Notes: generated by a model not told the origin, from the letters alone. A DNA stretch of 64,000 bases from Achromobacter sp. Marseille-Q4962 (GCF_943737005.1 NZ_CALSFU010000006.1:151806-215805); one strand, 5' to 3'; shown: positions 9,081-17,691, counted from the first letter of the stretch. Made by a program: numbers and translations.

Positions 9081-9125
9081 AAACGTTATATCATCCATAT
9101 CCAATTTTGTAATGATATAACGTTT
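9081..9125. promoter_or_regulatory. 14-bp inverted repeat, Zur-like operator for the ZnuD-like receptor
   Basis: AAACGTTATATCAT (9081-9094) is perfectly inverted as ATGATATAACGTTT (9112-9125), with a 17-bp AT-rich spacer. Within the right arm, GTAATGATATAAC (9108-9120) matches the proteobacterial Zur consensus GTTATANTATAAC at 11 of 13 positions. The site ends 13 bases before the receptor start. The divergent FadR-type regulator is an alternative ligand of the repeat. Confidence 0.65.
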
Positions 9126-9138
9126 TCAAGGAAACCGT

Positions 9139-11250
9139 ATGTCCGGGATCGCTTCCCACCGCCGCCCCCACGTCATGCACGACCGCCGCGCGCGGTCCCG
9201 CGCAGCGCGACTCCGGCCGGCCGCCATGGCGGTGCTGCTGCTCGGGTCGGCCGCGCAGGCCGAAGACGCCGACACCCGCCGCGCCGGCGCACCCGCCGCG
9301 CTTGCGCCCATCACTGTCTCGGCCAACCCCCTGGGGCTGGACCTGAACAGCACCGCACAGCCCGCTTCCGTACTCGAAGGCAGCGAACTGGTCGAAAAGC
9401 GCGCCGGCACCCTCGGCGACACGCTGGACGGGCTGCCCGGCGTGCACAGCGACACCTTCGGCGCGGGCGCCAGCCGCCCGGTCATCCGGGGCCAGACCGC
9501 GCCGCGTGTCAAGGTGCTGTCCGACGGCTCCGAGCTCATGGACGCCTCGGCCATTTCGCCCGACCATGCCGTCACCACCGAACCGCTGCTGGCCGAACGC
9601 ATCGAGGTGCTGCGCGGGCCGGCCGCGCTGCTCTACGGCGGCGGGGCCATCGGCGGCGTGGTCAACGTGGTCGACCGCAAGATTCCCACCTATGTGCCCG
9701 AAAAAGGCATCGAGGCCGAAGCGGAGATCCGCGGCGCCACCGGCACCCGCGAGCGCGCCGGGGCGGTTGGCGTCACGGCGGGGCAGGACGCTTTCGCGGT
9801 GCGCGTGGAGGGCATGAAGCGCCGCACCAGCGACTACGACGTGCCCCATTGGCCGGGCGGCAAGCTGGAAGGCTCCTACAGCGAATCCACCCAGGGGTCG
9901 GTGGGCATGTCCTGGGTGGCGCCGCGCGGCTACGTGGGCGTGGCCTTCACCCATCTCGAAAGCGAATACGGCCTGCCGGGCCACAACCACGAGTACGAAA
10001 GCTGCCATCCGCACGGCACGCACCTGCATTGCGGCGGCCACGGCCACGACGAGCACGAGCACCACGATCACCACGGCCACGAGGAAGGCCATGGCGTGCC
10101 CTACGTGAAGCTGCGCAGCAACCGCACCGACCTGCGCGCCGAATACGCCGACCCGTTCGCCGGTTTCGAGAAGATCCGCCTGCGCGGCGGCTACACCGAC
10201 TACCAGCACAAGGAGATCGAAGGCGGCGAGGTCGGCACGCGCTTCAAGAACCGCGGCTACGATCTGCGCCTGGAGCTGCAGCACAAGTCCGTGGCGGGCT
10301 GGCGCGGCGTTGTCGGCATGCAGACTTCGTACAGCGACTTCCGCGCCGACGGCGAGGAGGCTTTCCTGCCGCGCAGCAAGACGCGCGCGCACGGCGTTTT
10401 CCTGCTCGAAGAGTACAAGCTCGACGACTGGCGTTTCGAGCTCGGCGCCCGACAGGACTGGCAGCGCGTGTCTCCCGAAGGCGGCCAGCGGCGCAGCAGC
10501 CTGTCGGGCGCTTCGCTGTCGGCGGCGGCCATCTGGAACTTCGCGCCCCAGTACTCGGTGGCGCTGTCGCTGTCGCGCTCGCAGCGCCTGCCCACGGCGC
10601 AGGAGCTCTACGCGCGCGGCGTGCACCTGGCCACCAACACCTACGAGATCGGCGATCCCGGCCTGGGCCGCGAAACCTCCCGCAACATCGACCTGACGCT
10701 GCGCAAGCATGCGGGCGACACCACCTTCAGCGCCAGCGTGTTCCACAACCGCGTGAAGAACTACATCTACGCCGACACGCTGGACCGCTACGAAGACTTC
10801 CGCCTCATCCAGTACGCCCAGCGCGATGCCGAGTTCACCGGGGTCGAAGGCGAGCTGCGCCACCAGTTCACCCCCGTGTTCTCGGCCGCGCTGTTCGGCG
10901 ACTACGTGCGCGGCCGCCTGACGGGCGGGGAGGGCGACCTGCCGCGCATTCCGGCCGCCCGCGCCGGCCTGCGCGGCAACGTGAAGTGGGACGCCTGGTC
11001 CGGCAGCATCGAATACGCCCGCGTGTTCTCGCAGAAAGACATCGCCGCCTACGAAGACCGCACGCCCGGCTACAACATGGTGAACGCCGTGGTGGCCTAT
11101 CGCGGCAAGGCGGGCGCAACGGGATATGAGGTCTATCTGCGCGGCACCAACCTGCTGAACCGGCTGGCGTACAACCATGCGTCGTTCATTTCGTCGGTGG
11201 CGCCGCTGCCGGGCCGCAGCGTGCTGCTGGGCATGCGTCTCACATACTGA
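9139..11250 (+). CDS. ZnuD-like TonB-dependent zinc receptor
   Basis: Outer-membrane receptor of 703 residues. A signal peptide ends near AAQAEDA (about residue 41). The plug contains VIRGQTAPRVKVLSDG and EVLRGPAALLYGGGAIGGVVNVVDRKIP, and the barrel ends LLGMRLTY. The distinctive element is an extracellular-loop-like insertion at about residues 281-318 with some 14 His plus Cys289 and Cys298, the type of loop that captures zinc in ZnuD of Neisseria and Acinetobacter. The Zur-like repeat just upstream supports zinc. Transport of another metal or a metal complex cannot be excluded. Confidence 0.85.
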   Translation: MSGIASHRRPHVMHDRRARSRAARLRPAAMAVLLLGSAAQAEDADTRRAGAPAALAPITVSANPLGLDLNSTAQPASVLEGSELVEKRAGTLGDTLDGLPGVHSDTFGAGASRPVIRGQTAPRVKVLSDGSELMDASAISPDHAVTTEPLLAERIEVLRGPAALLYGGGAIGGVVNVVDRKIPTYVPEKGIEAEAEIRGATGTRERAGAVGVTAGQDAFAVRVEGMKRRTSDYDVPHWPGGKLEGSYSESTQGSVGMSWVAPRGYVGVAFTHLESEYGLPGHNHEYESCHPHGTHLHCGGHGHDEHEHHDHHGHEEGHGVPYVKLRSNRTDLRAEYADPFAGFEKIRLRGGYTDYQHKEIEGGEVGTRFKNRGYDLRLELQHKSVAGWRGVVGMQTSYSDFRADGEEAFLPRSKTRAHGVFLLEEYKLDDWRFELGARQDWQRVSPEGGQRRSSLSGASLSAAAIWNFAPQYSVALSLSRSQRLPTAQELYARGVHLATNTYEIGDPGLGRETSRNIDLTLRKHAGDTTFSASVFHNRVKNYIYADTLDRYEDFRLIQYAQRDAEFTGVEGELRHQFTPVFSAALFGDYVRGRLTGGEGDLPRIPAARAGLRGNVKWDAWSGSIEYARVFSQKDIAAYEDRTPGYNMVNAVVAYRGKAGATGYEVYLRGTNLLNRLAYNHASFISSVAPLPGRSVLLGMRLTY

Positions 11251-11317
11251 GCCCGAGCGCGAAGCCGGTGTTTGCCGCTATGCTTGATGGCGTCACACAC
11301 CCTCGCCGGAGTCCGCC

Positions 11318-12103
11318 ATGCTGAAGTTCGCCGCCAACCTGTCCATGCTGTACCCGGAGCACGCGTTCCTGGACCGGTACGCGGCCGCCGCCGCCGACGG
11401 TTTCGAGGGCGTGGAATGCATGTTTCCCTACGAGGCGCCCGCGGCTTTCGTGCGGGAGCGCCTGGAGGCCAACGGCCTGAAACAGGTGCTCTTCAATGCG
11501 CCGGCCGGGGTGGCCGCGCGCGGCGAGCGGGGGCTGGCGGCCCTGCCCGGCCGGCAATCGGAGTTCCGGGCCGGCATCGACCAGGCCCTGGCCTACGCCA
11601 CCGCCCTGTCGTGCCCCCGCGTGCACGTCATGGCGGGGCTGGCGGGCCCCGACGACTCGCGCGCCGCCATGCGCGACTGCTATCTCGAAAACCTGGCCTG
11701 GGCCGCCGCCCAGGCGGCCTCGGCCTGCGTCACGGTGCTGATCGAGCCCATCAATACGCGCGACATCCCGGGCTATTTCCTGAACCGCCAGCAGGACGCG
11801 CACGCCATCGTGCAGGAAGTCGGCGCGCCGAACCTCAAGGTGCAGATGGACCTGTACCACTGCCAGATCGTCGAAGGCGATGTCACGACGCGGCTGCGCG
11901 AATACCTGCCCACGGGCCGGGTGGGCCACCTGCAGATCGCCGGCGTGCCGCTGCGCCAGGAGCCCGACCGAGGCGAACTCGACTACGGCTGGATTTTCGG
12001 CGTGCTGCGCGAACTCGAATACAGCGGCTGGATAGGCTGCGAATACCGACCCGCGGACAGCACCACGGCGGGCCTGCGCTGGCTGCGGGCCGCGCGCGGC
12101 TGA
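11318..12103 (+). CDS. hyi: Hydroxypyruvate isomerase family protein
   Basis: TIM-barrel sugar isomerase of 261 residues that interconverts hydroxypyruvate and tartronate semialdehyde, or acts as the related 2-oxo-tetronate isomerase OtnI. The catalytic glutamates are visible as Glu143 (in LIEPINTRD) and Glu242 (in GCEYRP). Metal-site segments DLYHCQ and HLQIAG are present. The length is normal. No glyoxylate carboligase or tartronate semialdehyde reductase gene is adjacent, so the pathway is not fixed by context. Confidence 0.88.
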   Translation: MLKFAANLSMLYPEHAFLDRYAAAAADGFEGVECMFPYEAPAAFVRERLEANGLKQVLFNAPAGVAARGERGLAALPGRQSEFRAGIDQALAYATALSCPRVHVMAGLAGPDDSRAAMRDCYLENLAWAAAQAASACVTVLIEPINTRDIPGYFLNRQQDAHAIVQEVGAPNLKVQMDLYHCQIVEGDVTTRLREYLPTGRVGHLQIAGVPLRQEPDRGELDYGWIFGVLRELEYSGWIGCEYRPADSTTAGLRWLRAARG

Positions 12104-12128
12104 ACCCCGCGCAGGCCCGGCCGCCCTG

Positions 12129-13016
12129 TTATTTTCGGGCCTGGCGCCGCGCCGTGGCCGCGCAGCCGGCCGAGGCCGCGATGATGCCGCCGATGGCCAG
12201 CCACTGCGTGGACGACAGGTGCTCGTGCAGCACGACCACGCCAGCCAGCGCGCCCATCGCGGGCTCCATGCTCAACAGCACGCCGAAGGTCTTCTTGGGC
12301 AGCCGCTTCAGCGCGATCATTTCCAGCGAATAGGGCAAGGCGCTGGAAAGCACGCCCACGCCGATGCCGGCCAGCAGCAGGCCGGGGTCGAGCAGCGCCG
12401 CGCCCGCGTGCGCCGCGCCCACCGGCACGGCCACCAGCGCCGCGGCCGTCAGGCCCAGCGAGGTTGCCTGGCCGCCATGCACATTGCCCGCGATCTTGCC
12501 GAAGACGATATACAGCGCCCAGCACACCGCCGCGCCCAGGGCATAGGCAATGCCCACCGGGTCCAGGCCATGGGCGGATTGCCCGGTGGGCACGAGCAGC
12601 ACCAGCCCCGCCGCCGCGCAGGCGATCCACACGAAGTCGATGGCGCGCCGCGACATGGCGACGGCCAGCGTCAGCGGCCCGGTGAACTCGATGGCGATCG
12701 CCACGCCCAGCGGCAGCGTGCGCAGGGCCATGTAGAAGCTCAGGTTCATACAGGCCAGGGTCACGCCGTACACCGCGATCTTGGCGGCGTCGCGGCGCTT
12801 CAGTGGAAAGCGCCACGGCCGCCAGAACGCCAGCAAGATGACTGCGCCCACCAGGATGCGATAGGCCGTGGTGCCTTGCGCGCCCACCTGCGGAAACAGC
12901 GACTTGGCGAACGAGGTGCCCACGCACAGCGAAGCCATGGCGCCGATCAGCGACAGGACGGGCAGCAGGACGGAGGAATCGGCGGGATTTCCTGGCTTGA
13001 GGGTGGCGGTGATCAT
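12129..13016 (-). CDS. EamA-family exporter, RhtA-like
   Basis: Inner-membrane transporter of 295 residues with about ten hydrophobic segments arranged as two EamA halves. Conserved pieces such as RILVGAVILLAFWRPWRF, GVAIAIEFTGPL, LGAAVCWALYIVFGK and LSSALPYSLEMIALKRLP are characteristic of the threonine/homoserine exporter RhtA subgroup. It is on the same strand as the zinc-linked gene run but separated by 161 bases, so it may have its own promoter. Exported substrate not determined. Confidence 0.82.
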   Translation of the reverse strand: MITATLKPGNPADSSVLLPVLSLIGAMASLCVGTSFAKSLFPQVGAQGTTAYRILVGAVILLAFWRPWRFPLKRRDAAKIAVYGVTLACMNLSFYMALRTLPLGVAIAIEFTGPLTLAVAMSRRAIDFVWIACAAAGLVLLVPTGQSAHGLDPVGIAYALGAAVCWALYIVFGKIAGNVHGGQATSLGLTAAALVAVPVGAAHAGAALLDPGLLLAGIGVGVLSSALPYSLEMIALKRLPKKTFGVLLSMEPAMGALAGVVVLHEHLSSTQWLAIGGIIAASAGCAATARRQARK

Positions 13017-13177
13017 TGCGGCGGTTCAGCGTATGCGGACGGGATGCCGGGAGGCGAAGCGAGAGCGTGTTTCCGCCCCGTCGCGCCCGAAGGCCCCCAG
13101 TGTACGCAAACCGGCCGCGGAGATGCGGGAAAACCCGGGACCGGCTCCTGGCGGCATCCCGCCCGCCGCATTCCGGC

Positions 13178-14197
13178 TCAATAGAGATTGCGCTTGTAGT
13201 CTTCCTCCAGCCCTTTGCGCATCAGTCCGGGCACGGAAACCATTCCGCGCGCCAGCGCCGCCCGCCATCCCCCGCCGCGATTGAGCTTCACGTGGGCCGC
13301 GAAAACGGCGGCCGGGTCGATGTCCGGCGCTGGCGCGGGCGCATCCCACAGCCGCGCCCGCGCCAGCGCCGCGCTTTCGCGCAGCGCGATGCGAGGCGCA
13401 TACAGGCTCACGGCCAGCCGCGGCGTCTTGCCCTGCACGGCGAACTCCGCCAGCACGGCGGGATCGGCCGTGATCTCCGTCCGTCCCTGTGCGCGGGCCA
13501 CCAGCGTGCTGCCGGGCGCCAGCAGCAGCGCCGCCGCCCGGGGGCGGGCGAGCAGGTTGTACAGGCTGTCCATGCGCCGGTTGCCGGGGCGGTCCGCGTA
13601 GCGTATGCCGCCGTCGAAGGGACGCGCCAGCATTCCCGCCGGATCGCCCTTCGGGCTGAGGTCGGCGCGGTTGCGGGCATCCGCCGTTGCCAGCCCCAGG
13701 AAGCGGGCGGCGGAGATGAAATCATGGCTGTCCAACCCCGCACCTTCTTGCGGCGCCTGCGCGGTTTCCGTGCGCCAGAAATCCGAGCGCAGGAGCGCCT
13801 TGGCGCAATGCGCATAGCACTCGTGGACATCGACCAAGATCTCGTCTCCCGTCGCATGGGCCACCACGCCGTTGATGCGCAAGGTTTCGCCCAGGCCGGG
13901 AATCAGGAACAGCAGGCCCGCGCCGCGGCCCGGCGCGGCAAGGTCCGGGTCGTCGACCAGACGCCAGGGCAGGCTGAGCCGGCCCGGCGTGTCCGCGCGC
14001 GCGAAACCGGCCGCGCCGCCCGCGAGGGTCGCGTCCACGCCCCGCTCGTCGCAGAACGCGGCGAAGGCCAGCGGCGATGCGGCCAGCCAGCGCCGCGCCC
14101 AGGCATCAAGGTGGTCGATGACTTTCAGGTCGGCCACGGCCGGCCGCGCGCCGACCTGCGCCTGCAGGCCCTGTTCGGTGCGGATGATGTGGTTCAT
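13178..14197 (-). CDS. Tandem split-barrel (pyridoxamine-phosphate-oxidase-like) flavin-binding protein
   Basis: 339-residue cytoplasmic protein. The two halves look like successive PNPOx/flavin-reductase-type split barrels. The first runs about residues 40-165 (LRINGVVAHATGDEILVDVHECYAHCAKALLRSDFW). The second runs about 175-310 and has the family landmark segments DLSPKGDPAGM, RPGNRRMDSLYNLLARP and LLLAPGSTLVARAQG. Such proteins bind FMN, F420 or haem. The start (ATG 14197) is 10 bases after the methyltransferase stop, so the two are surely cotranscribed. The open frame continues upstream, but homology does not. Function unknown. Confidence 0.75.
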   Translation of the reverse strand: MNHIIRTEQGLQAQVGARPAVADLKVIDHLDAWARRWLAASPLAFAAFCDERGVDATLAGGAAGFARADTPGRLSLPWRLVDDPDLAAPGRGAGLLFLIPGLGETLRINGVVAHATGDEILVDVHECYAHCAKALLRSDFWRTETAQAPQEGAGLDSHDFISAARFLGLATADARNRADLSPKGDPAGMLARPFDGGIRYADRPGNRRMDSLYNLLARPRAAALLLAPGSTLVARAQGRTEITADPAVLAEFAVQGKTPRLAVSLYAPRIALRESAALARARLWDAPAPAPDIDPAAVFAAHVKLNRGGGWRAALARGMVSVPGLMRKGLEEDYKRNLY

Positions 14198-14207
14198 GGC
14201 GGAATCC

Positions 14208-15071
14208 TCACGATGCGCCGTCGCGCGCATGCAGTTCATACACGGCATAGAAAGGCACGCCGCAGACCAGGCGGAACAGCGGCCCGAAGGCGGAATAGGG
14301 AAACCCATAGCCTTCCATGACCTTGCGGGCCGCGGCCATGCGCAGGCGCGGATGCGGGCGTGTCAGGTCGGCCAGGCGGCGCGGGCCCCAGCCGAACTCC
14401 GCCCGCGTGTGCCGCACGGAAGGATGGCGGCGCGCCCGTCCGGCGGCCAGCCAGCACATGGCGTCGAAGGCGAATACCGAGCCGGCCGGCGCGCGCTCGC
14501 CGACCTCGGCGAGAATGGCGGACACCGCTTGCGGCTGGAGGTACATCAGCACGCCCTCGCTCATCAGGAACACCGGCGCCTGGCCCGGCCCGGATGGCAG
14601 GCCGAGGCGGTCCCACCAGCCGGGCTGGCAGAGATCCAATTCCGCCAGCGTGCGGCGCGGTCCGGGCTGGCCGAGCCATTCGCGGCGCAGCGCGATCACT
14701 TCCGGCAGATCGGCGTCGACCATGCGCGCCTGGCCGTTGTCGAGCCATTGGAAGTAATCGCTGAGCCCGCAGCCCAGGTTGACGAGGCAGCCCGCGGGTT
14801 CGCGCGCCAGATAGGCCTGCGCCAGGTCCTGGAAGGCACGGGTGCGCGCCAGCACGCCGTAGACGCTCTGGCGGTCGCGCAGCCAGCGCTGGCCGTCGTC
14901 GCCCAGGCGCCGCAATGCCTGCCGGGCGGCGGCGTCGTTGACGGCGAGGGCGGGAAACATGGCGTCGCCGAAGGCGCGGGCGGCCAGCGGAATGCGCAGG
15001 GTGTCGCTGACCGGGTTGGAAAGCACCGATGGCGGGGCCGCGGGCGCGCCGGCCGGGGAAGCGTGCTGCAT
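14208..15071 (-). CDS. Class I SAM methyltransferase, leucine-carboxyl-methyltransferase-like
   Basis: 287-residue enzyme of the LCM/PPM1-type O-methyltransferase group. The SAM motif is LVNLGCGLSDYFQWLD, followed by VDADLPEVIALRREW and the post-motif segment VFLMSEGVLMYLQPQAV. This group methylates carboxylates or hydroxyls of small molecules in polyketide and related pathways. It is 28 bases downstream of the transporter gene and 10 bases upstream of the split-barrel gene. An AT-rich region at 15099-15120 could be an internal promoter. Substrate unknown. Confidence 0.82.
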   Translation of the reverse strand: MQHASPAGAPAAPPSVLSNPVSDTLRIPLAARAFGDAMFPALAVNDAAARQALRRLGDDGQRWLRDRQSVYGVLARTRAFQDLAQAYLAREPAGCLVNLGCGLSDYFQWLDNGQARMVDADLPEVIALRREWLGQPGPRRTLAELDLCQPGWWDRLGLPSGPGQAPVFLMSEGVLMYLQPQAVSAILAEVGERAPAGSVFAFDAMCWLAAGRARRHPSVRHTRAEFGWGPRRLADLTRPHPRLRMAAARKVMEGYGFPYSAFGPLFRLVCGVPFYAVYELHARDGAS

Positions 15072-15098
15072 GGACGACTCCCGAAAGGGGAAGTCCTG

Positions 15099-15118
15099 AT
15101 TATAAATGAGACTTATTT
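15099..15118 (-). promoter_or_regulatory. Possible internal promoter and metalloregulator dyad
   Basis: Read on the minus strand, TATAAT (15104-15099) lies 28 bases before the methyltransferase start. The overlapping AAATGAGACTTATTT (15104-15118) is palindromic at 12 of 14 paired positions and resembles a half-degenerate Fur box. The region also encodes the last codons of the transporter, so its AT-richness stands out against the surrounding coding DNA. Confidence 0.4.
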
Positions 15119-16119
15119 TTAATAAAGAGCAGTCCGGCCGCTGTGCTTTCCCGCCCGAGGCGGCGCAGCAGCAGGCGGCGCAGCGCCACCAGGTGCGGAA
15201 ACTCCACCAGCATGCCGATGACCAGCGCCGCGTAGACCAGCGGCCGGCCCGGCAGCGCCGCCATGGTCACGGCCAGCATCAGCGGCGCGTTGCGCGCCGC
15301 CAGGCTCATGGTCAGCAGGGCGTGGTCCGGGTAGGCCAGGCCGGCCAGGCGGCTCAGGCCCTCGCCCAGCAGGAAGGTGCACGCGAAAAACACGAAAACC
15401 GCCAGCAGCAGCCAGGCGAAGACGGCGCGGTGCTCCAGCATGACCGCGACGTGGGCCGCGAAAATTTCCATGACCAGCAGCGCGATCACCCAGGGCGTGG
15501 CCCGGTCCAGCGCATGCAGCAGCTTGTCGAACCGCGGGGCGCCCAGCCATTGCCGCAGCACGCCATGCGCGGCCACGGCGGCGGCGAGCGGCGCGAGGAA
15601 CCCCTGCGCGAGCGCATCGCCCAGCGTGCCTGGCTCCACTTGCGCCGCATGGCCGGCGAACAGGTGCAGGTAGGCCGGATACAGGGCGATCTGCGCCGCC
15701 ATGTTGATGGGAATGAGCGCTGCGCCCAGGGCGACGTTGCCGCCCGCCAGGCGGGTGAAACCCAGGAACCAGTCGGTGCAGGGCGCCATGAAGTAAATCG
15801 CGAGGCCGATCATGAGCCACGGATGCGCCGGCAGCAGCAGGGACGCGACGGCGTAGCCGATGAACGGAACGAGCACGAAATTCGCGGCCAGGATCAGGCC
15901 GATGACGCGCAGGCTGCCCCAGGCGCGCACGATGGCGCCGAAACGCACGCCGAAGCACAGCAGCCCCACCAGCGCCAGCAGCGTGGCGTCGACCCGCGCG
16001 CCCAGGGCGGCGCCGGCCGCGGGAGAGGCGTGGCCCAGCGCCGCGCCCGCGAGCATGCCGCCGGCCAGCAGCAGCGAGACGCGGGCCGAGGGCGCGGGGG
16101 CGGCGGCCGGGGTCAGCAT
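15100..16119 (-). CDS. ACR3 / bile-acid:sodium-symporter-superfamily transporter
   Basis: 339-residue inner-membrane protein with about ten transmembrane segments. The motif YFMAPCTDWF (Cys114) corresponds to the APCT motif whose Cys is essential in ACR3 arsenite exporters. However, the ACR3 NFELA-like segment late in the protein reads AARNAPLMLAV here, so the acidic residue is missing. This suggests a divergent member with another substrate. Its start overlaps the flavoprotein gene by 7 bases, indicating translational coupling. I chose the ATG at 16119; the frame extends further upstream inside the neighbour. Confidence 0.8.
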   Translation of the reverse strand: MLTPAAAPAPSARVSLLLAGGMLAGAALGHASPAAGAALGARVDATLLALVGLLCFGVRFGAIVRAWGSLRVIGLILAANFVLVPFIGYAVASLLLPAHPWLMIGLAIYFMAPCTDWFLGFTRLAGGNVALGAALIPINMAAQIALYPAYLHLFAGHAAQVEPGTLGDALAQGFLAPLAAAVAAHGVLRQWLGAPRFDKLLHALDRATPWVIALLVMEIFAAHVAVMLEHRAVFAWLLLAVFVFFACTFLLGEGLSRLAGLAYPDHALLTMSLAARNAPLMLAVTMAALPGRPLVYAALVIGMLVEFPHLVALRRLLLRRLGRESTAAGLLFIKNKSHL

Positions 16120-17300
16120 GCGCAGCCCTCGCAGCATTCGCTGTTGCCGAACGGGCCCCACGCGCCCGCGCCGGCGGCCAGCGCGCTGGCGTCGCGTCCC
16201 AGGCATTGCGCGATGCCCTGGGCAATCAGGCCGAAGCGCTGGCGGAACTTGTAGATGAAGCAGTAGATGCGCTGGTCGTGGCGCACCTGCGGCCCGGCCA
16301 GGAACAGGCCGGGGGTGCGGGTGGATTCGTCGGCCTCGGTCAGCACGACGCGGCCGGCGTCGTCCCATTCCCAGAGATCGGCGATCTGCCGCGCGCCGCC
16401 TCCGCCGATAAAGCCGGTGCCCAGCACGGGAGGCTGCGCCGTGTCCCAAAAGCGTCCGTCGCCTGCGTGGACGCGATAACCCCCGGCGCTTGCGCGCGTG
16501 ACGGCCATGACGTCCACGCCGAAAACGATTTCCAGGCGCCTGGAATCCACCGCTTCGTAAAGGCGCTGCCGGCTATAGGGCGAGAGCGACAGGCTGGGGT
16601 CGTAGGGGCCCCGCGGATCCCAGGTGGACTTGCGCGCCAGCAGGCGCACCGCGCGGCCCAGCCGCGCCAGGTTCACCGCGGCGTCCACTCCGCTTTCGTA
16701 GCCGCCGATGACGACATGGCCGCGACCCGGAACCGCCTGCCAGTCGGCGACCTGGGCATAGTGCAGGCAATCGCGCGCGCCGGGAAAGGGCGACAGGTCG
16801 GGAAACTGGTATTCGCCCGTGGCCCAGATCAGGAACCCGGCTTCCAGGCGGCCCTGCGCTGTGGACAGGATGAAGCCGCCGCCCGGCAGCGCGGCCACGG
16901 ACTCGACTTTGCAGTCGCAGACCACCGGCAGATCGTGTTCCTGCGCCAGAAAAGCCAGGTAATCGGCATATTGCGCGCCGCTGGGATGCTCGGCGCCGGT
17001 GTAGATCGCCGGCGAGCTGGGCTCGTTGACCGCGTTGAGATCGGCCAGGCCGAAGGGATTGCTGTGGAAAGAAGGCGTGATGAAGCGCGTCTGCGCCGGC
17101 CAGCGCCGGAACGACTCGCCCACGCGGCCGGCTTCCAGCACGCCGAAGCGCAGCCCCGGCACCTTCCGCAAGGCCAGCGCCATGCCGATGCCGGCCGCGC
17201 CCGCGCCCACGACCGCCACATCGAGGCGGCGCGTCACCGGACCGCGCGGGCCGTGGCGGCCCGCGCGGTCCGCGTCGTGGAATGGCCGGGCAGCGCTCAT
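16113..17300 (-). CDS. CzcO-like FAD/NAD(P)-dependent monooxygenase-type flavoprotein with Cys-rich tail
   Basis: 395-residue flavoprotein of the COG2072 (CzcO/TrkA) type. The FAD Rossmann GAGAAG is at 32-37, the ATG motif ([10 protein letters not shown]) at about 158-167, and a second dinucleotide fold [12 protein letters not shown] at about 197-208. The C-terminal segment [22 protein letters not shown] is followed by an extension with Cys389, Cys390, Cys393 and Cys395, which looks like a metal-binding tail. Its ATG overlaps the L36 stop by 4 bases (ATGA), and its own stop overlaps the transporter start. It is thus locked into a probable zinc-responsive operon. Substrate unknown. Confidence 0.82.
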   Translation of the reverse strand: MSAARPFHDADRAGRHGPRGPVTRRLDVAVVGAGAAGIGMALALRKVPGLRFGVLEAGRVGESFRRWPAQTRFITPSFHSNPFGLADLNAVNEPSSPAIYTGAEHPSGAQYADYLAFLAQEHDLPVVCDCKVESVAALPGGGFILSTAQGRLEAGFLIWATGEYQFPDLSPFPGARDCLHYAQVADWQAVPGRGHVVIGGYESGVDAAVNLARLGRAVRLLARKSTWDPRGPYDPSLSLSPYSRQRLYEAVDSRRLEIVFGVDVMAVTRASAGGYRVHAGDGRFWDTAQPPVLGTGFIGGGGARQIADLWEWDDAGRVVLTEADESTRTPGLFLAGPQVRHDQRIYCFIYKFRQRFGLIAQGIAQCLGRDASALAAGAGAWGPFGNSECCEGCAC

Positions 17301-17443
17301 GCCTTGCCGCGCTTGATGCCGCCCTGGCGCGCCTTGAAGCGCGGGTTGGATTTGCAGATGACGTAGATCCGGCCGCGGCGGCGCACGACCTGGCAATCGC
17401 GATGGCGCGTCTTCGCGTCCTTCAGCGAGGCAAGCACTTTCAT
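17297..17443 (-). CDS. rpmJ2: Zinc-independent ribosomal protein L36 paralogue
   Basis: 48-residue L36 of the type B (YkgO) class. Zinc-binding L36 carries four ligands, Cys-x2-Cys ... Cys ... His. Here positions 14 and 35 are His and Arg, leaving only Cys17 and Cys30 of the usual set, so the zinc ribbon is degenerate. Such C-minus paralogues replace the zinc form during zinc starvation and are usually repressed by Zur. A strong Zur-like box lies 106 bases upstream. The start ATG (17443) follows AAGGAACCCCC, and the gene overlaps the flavoprotein start by 4 bases. Confidence 0.93.
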   Translation of the reverse strand: MKVLASLKDAKTRHRDCQVVRRRGRIYVICKSNPRFKARQGGIKRGKA

Positions 17444-17548
17444 GGGGGTTCCTTGCGAAGAAGAGAGAATCAACAGGAGGCGGCGGGCATGGAGAACGGG
17501 AGGCGGGAGGTTGGGCCTAAGCCGCAAATGGCTTGGCAATTTCAATAC

Positions 17549-17561
17549 GTTATAACATAAC
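17549..17561. promoter_or_regulatory. Zur-like box between L36 operon and divergent membrane protein
   Basis: GTTATAACATAAC matches the Zur consensus GTTATANTATAAC at 12 of 13 positions and sits in an AT-rich pocket (17540-17570). It lies 106 bases before the L36 start and 131 bases before the divergent membrane protein gene, so it could control either or both. The same ACGTTATA core occurs in the repeat upstream of the ZnuD-like receptor. Confidence 0.72.
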
Positions 17562-17691
17562 AATAATACGTCAGCCCGCGGCCGCCCGTCACGCGCGCCG
17601 TGGCGGTCCGGCCTGACATCCCGAAGGAAAACGATACAAAGCCGTGCCGCCCGGCTTGCTAGCATGACCCTTCCTGCGACGGGAGGCCGGG

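Noticed and set aside
8358..11129. Long plus-strand frame across the FadR gene and ZnuD-like receptor
   Set aside because: It is a shadow: antisense to the regulator and out of frame with the receptor, with low-complexity content.
13016..13178. EamA exporter as sixth gene of the zinc-linked operon
   Set aside because: The 161-base gap contrasts with the overlaps and short gaps of the other five genes, and the sequence resembles amino-acid exporter RhtA.
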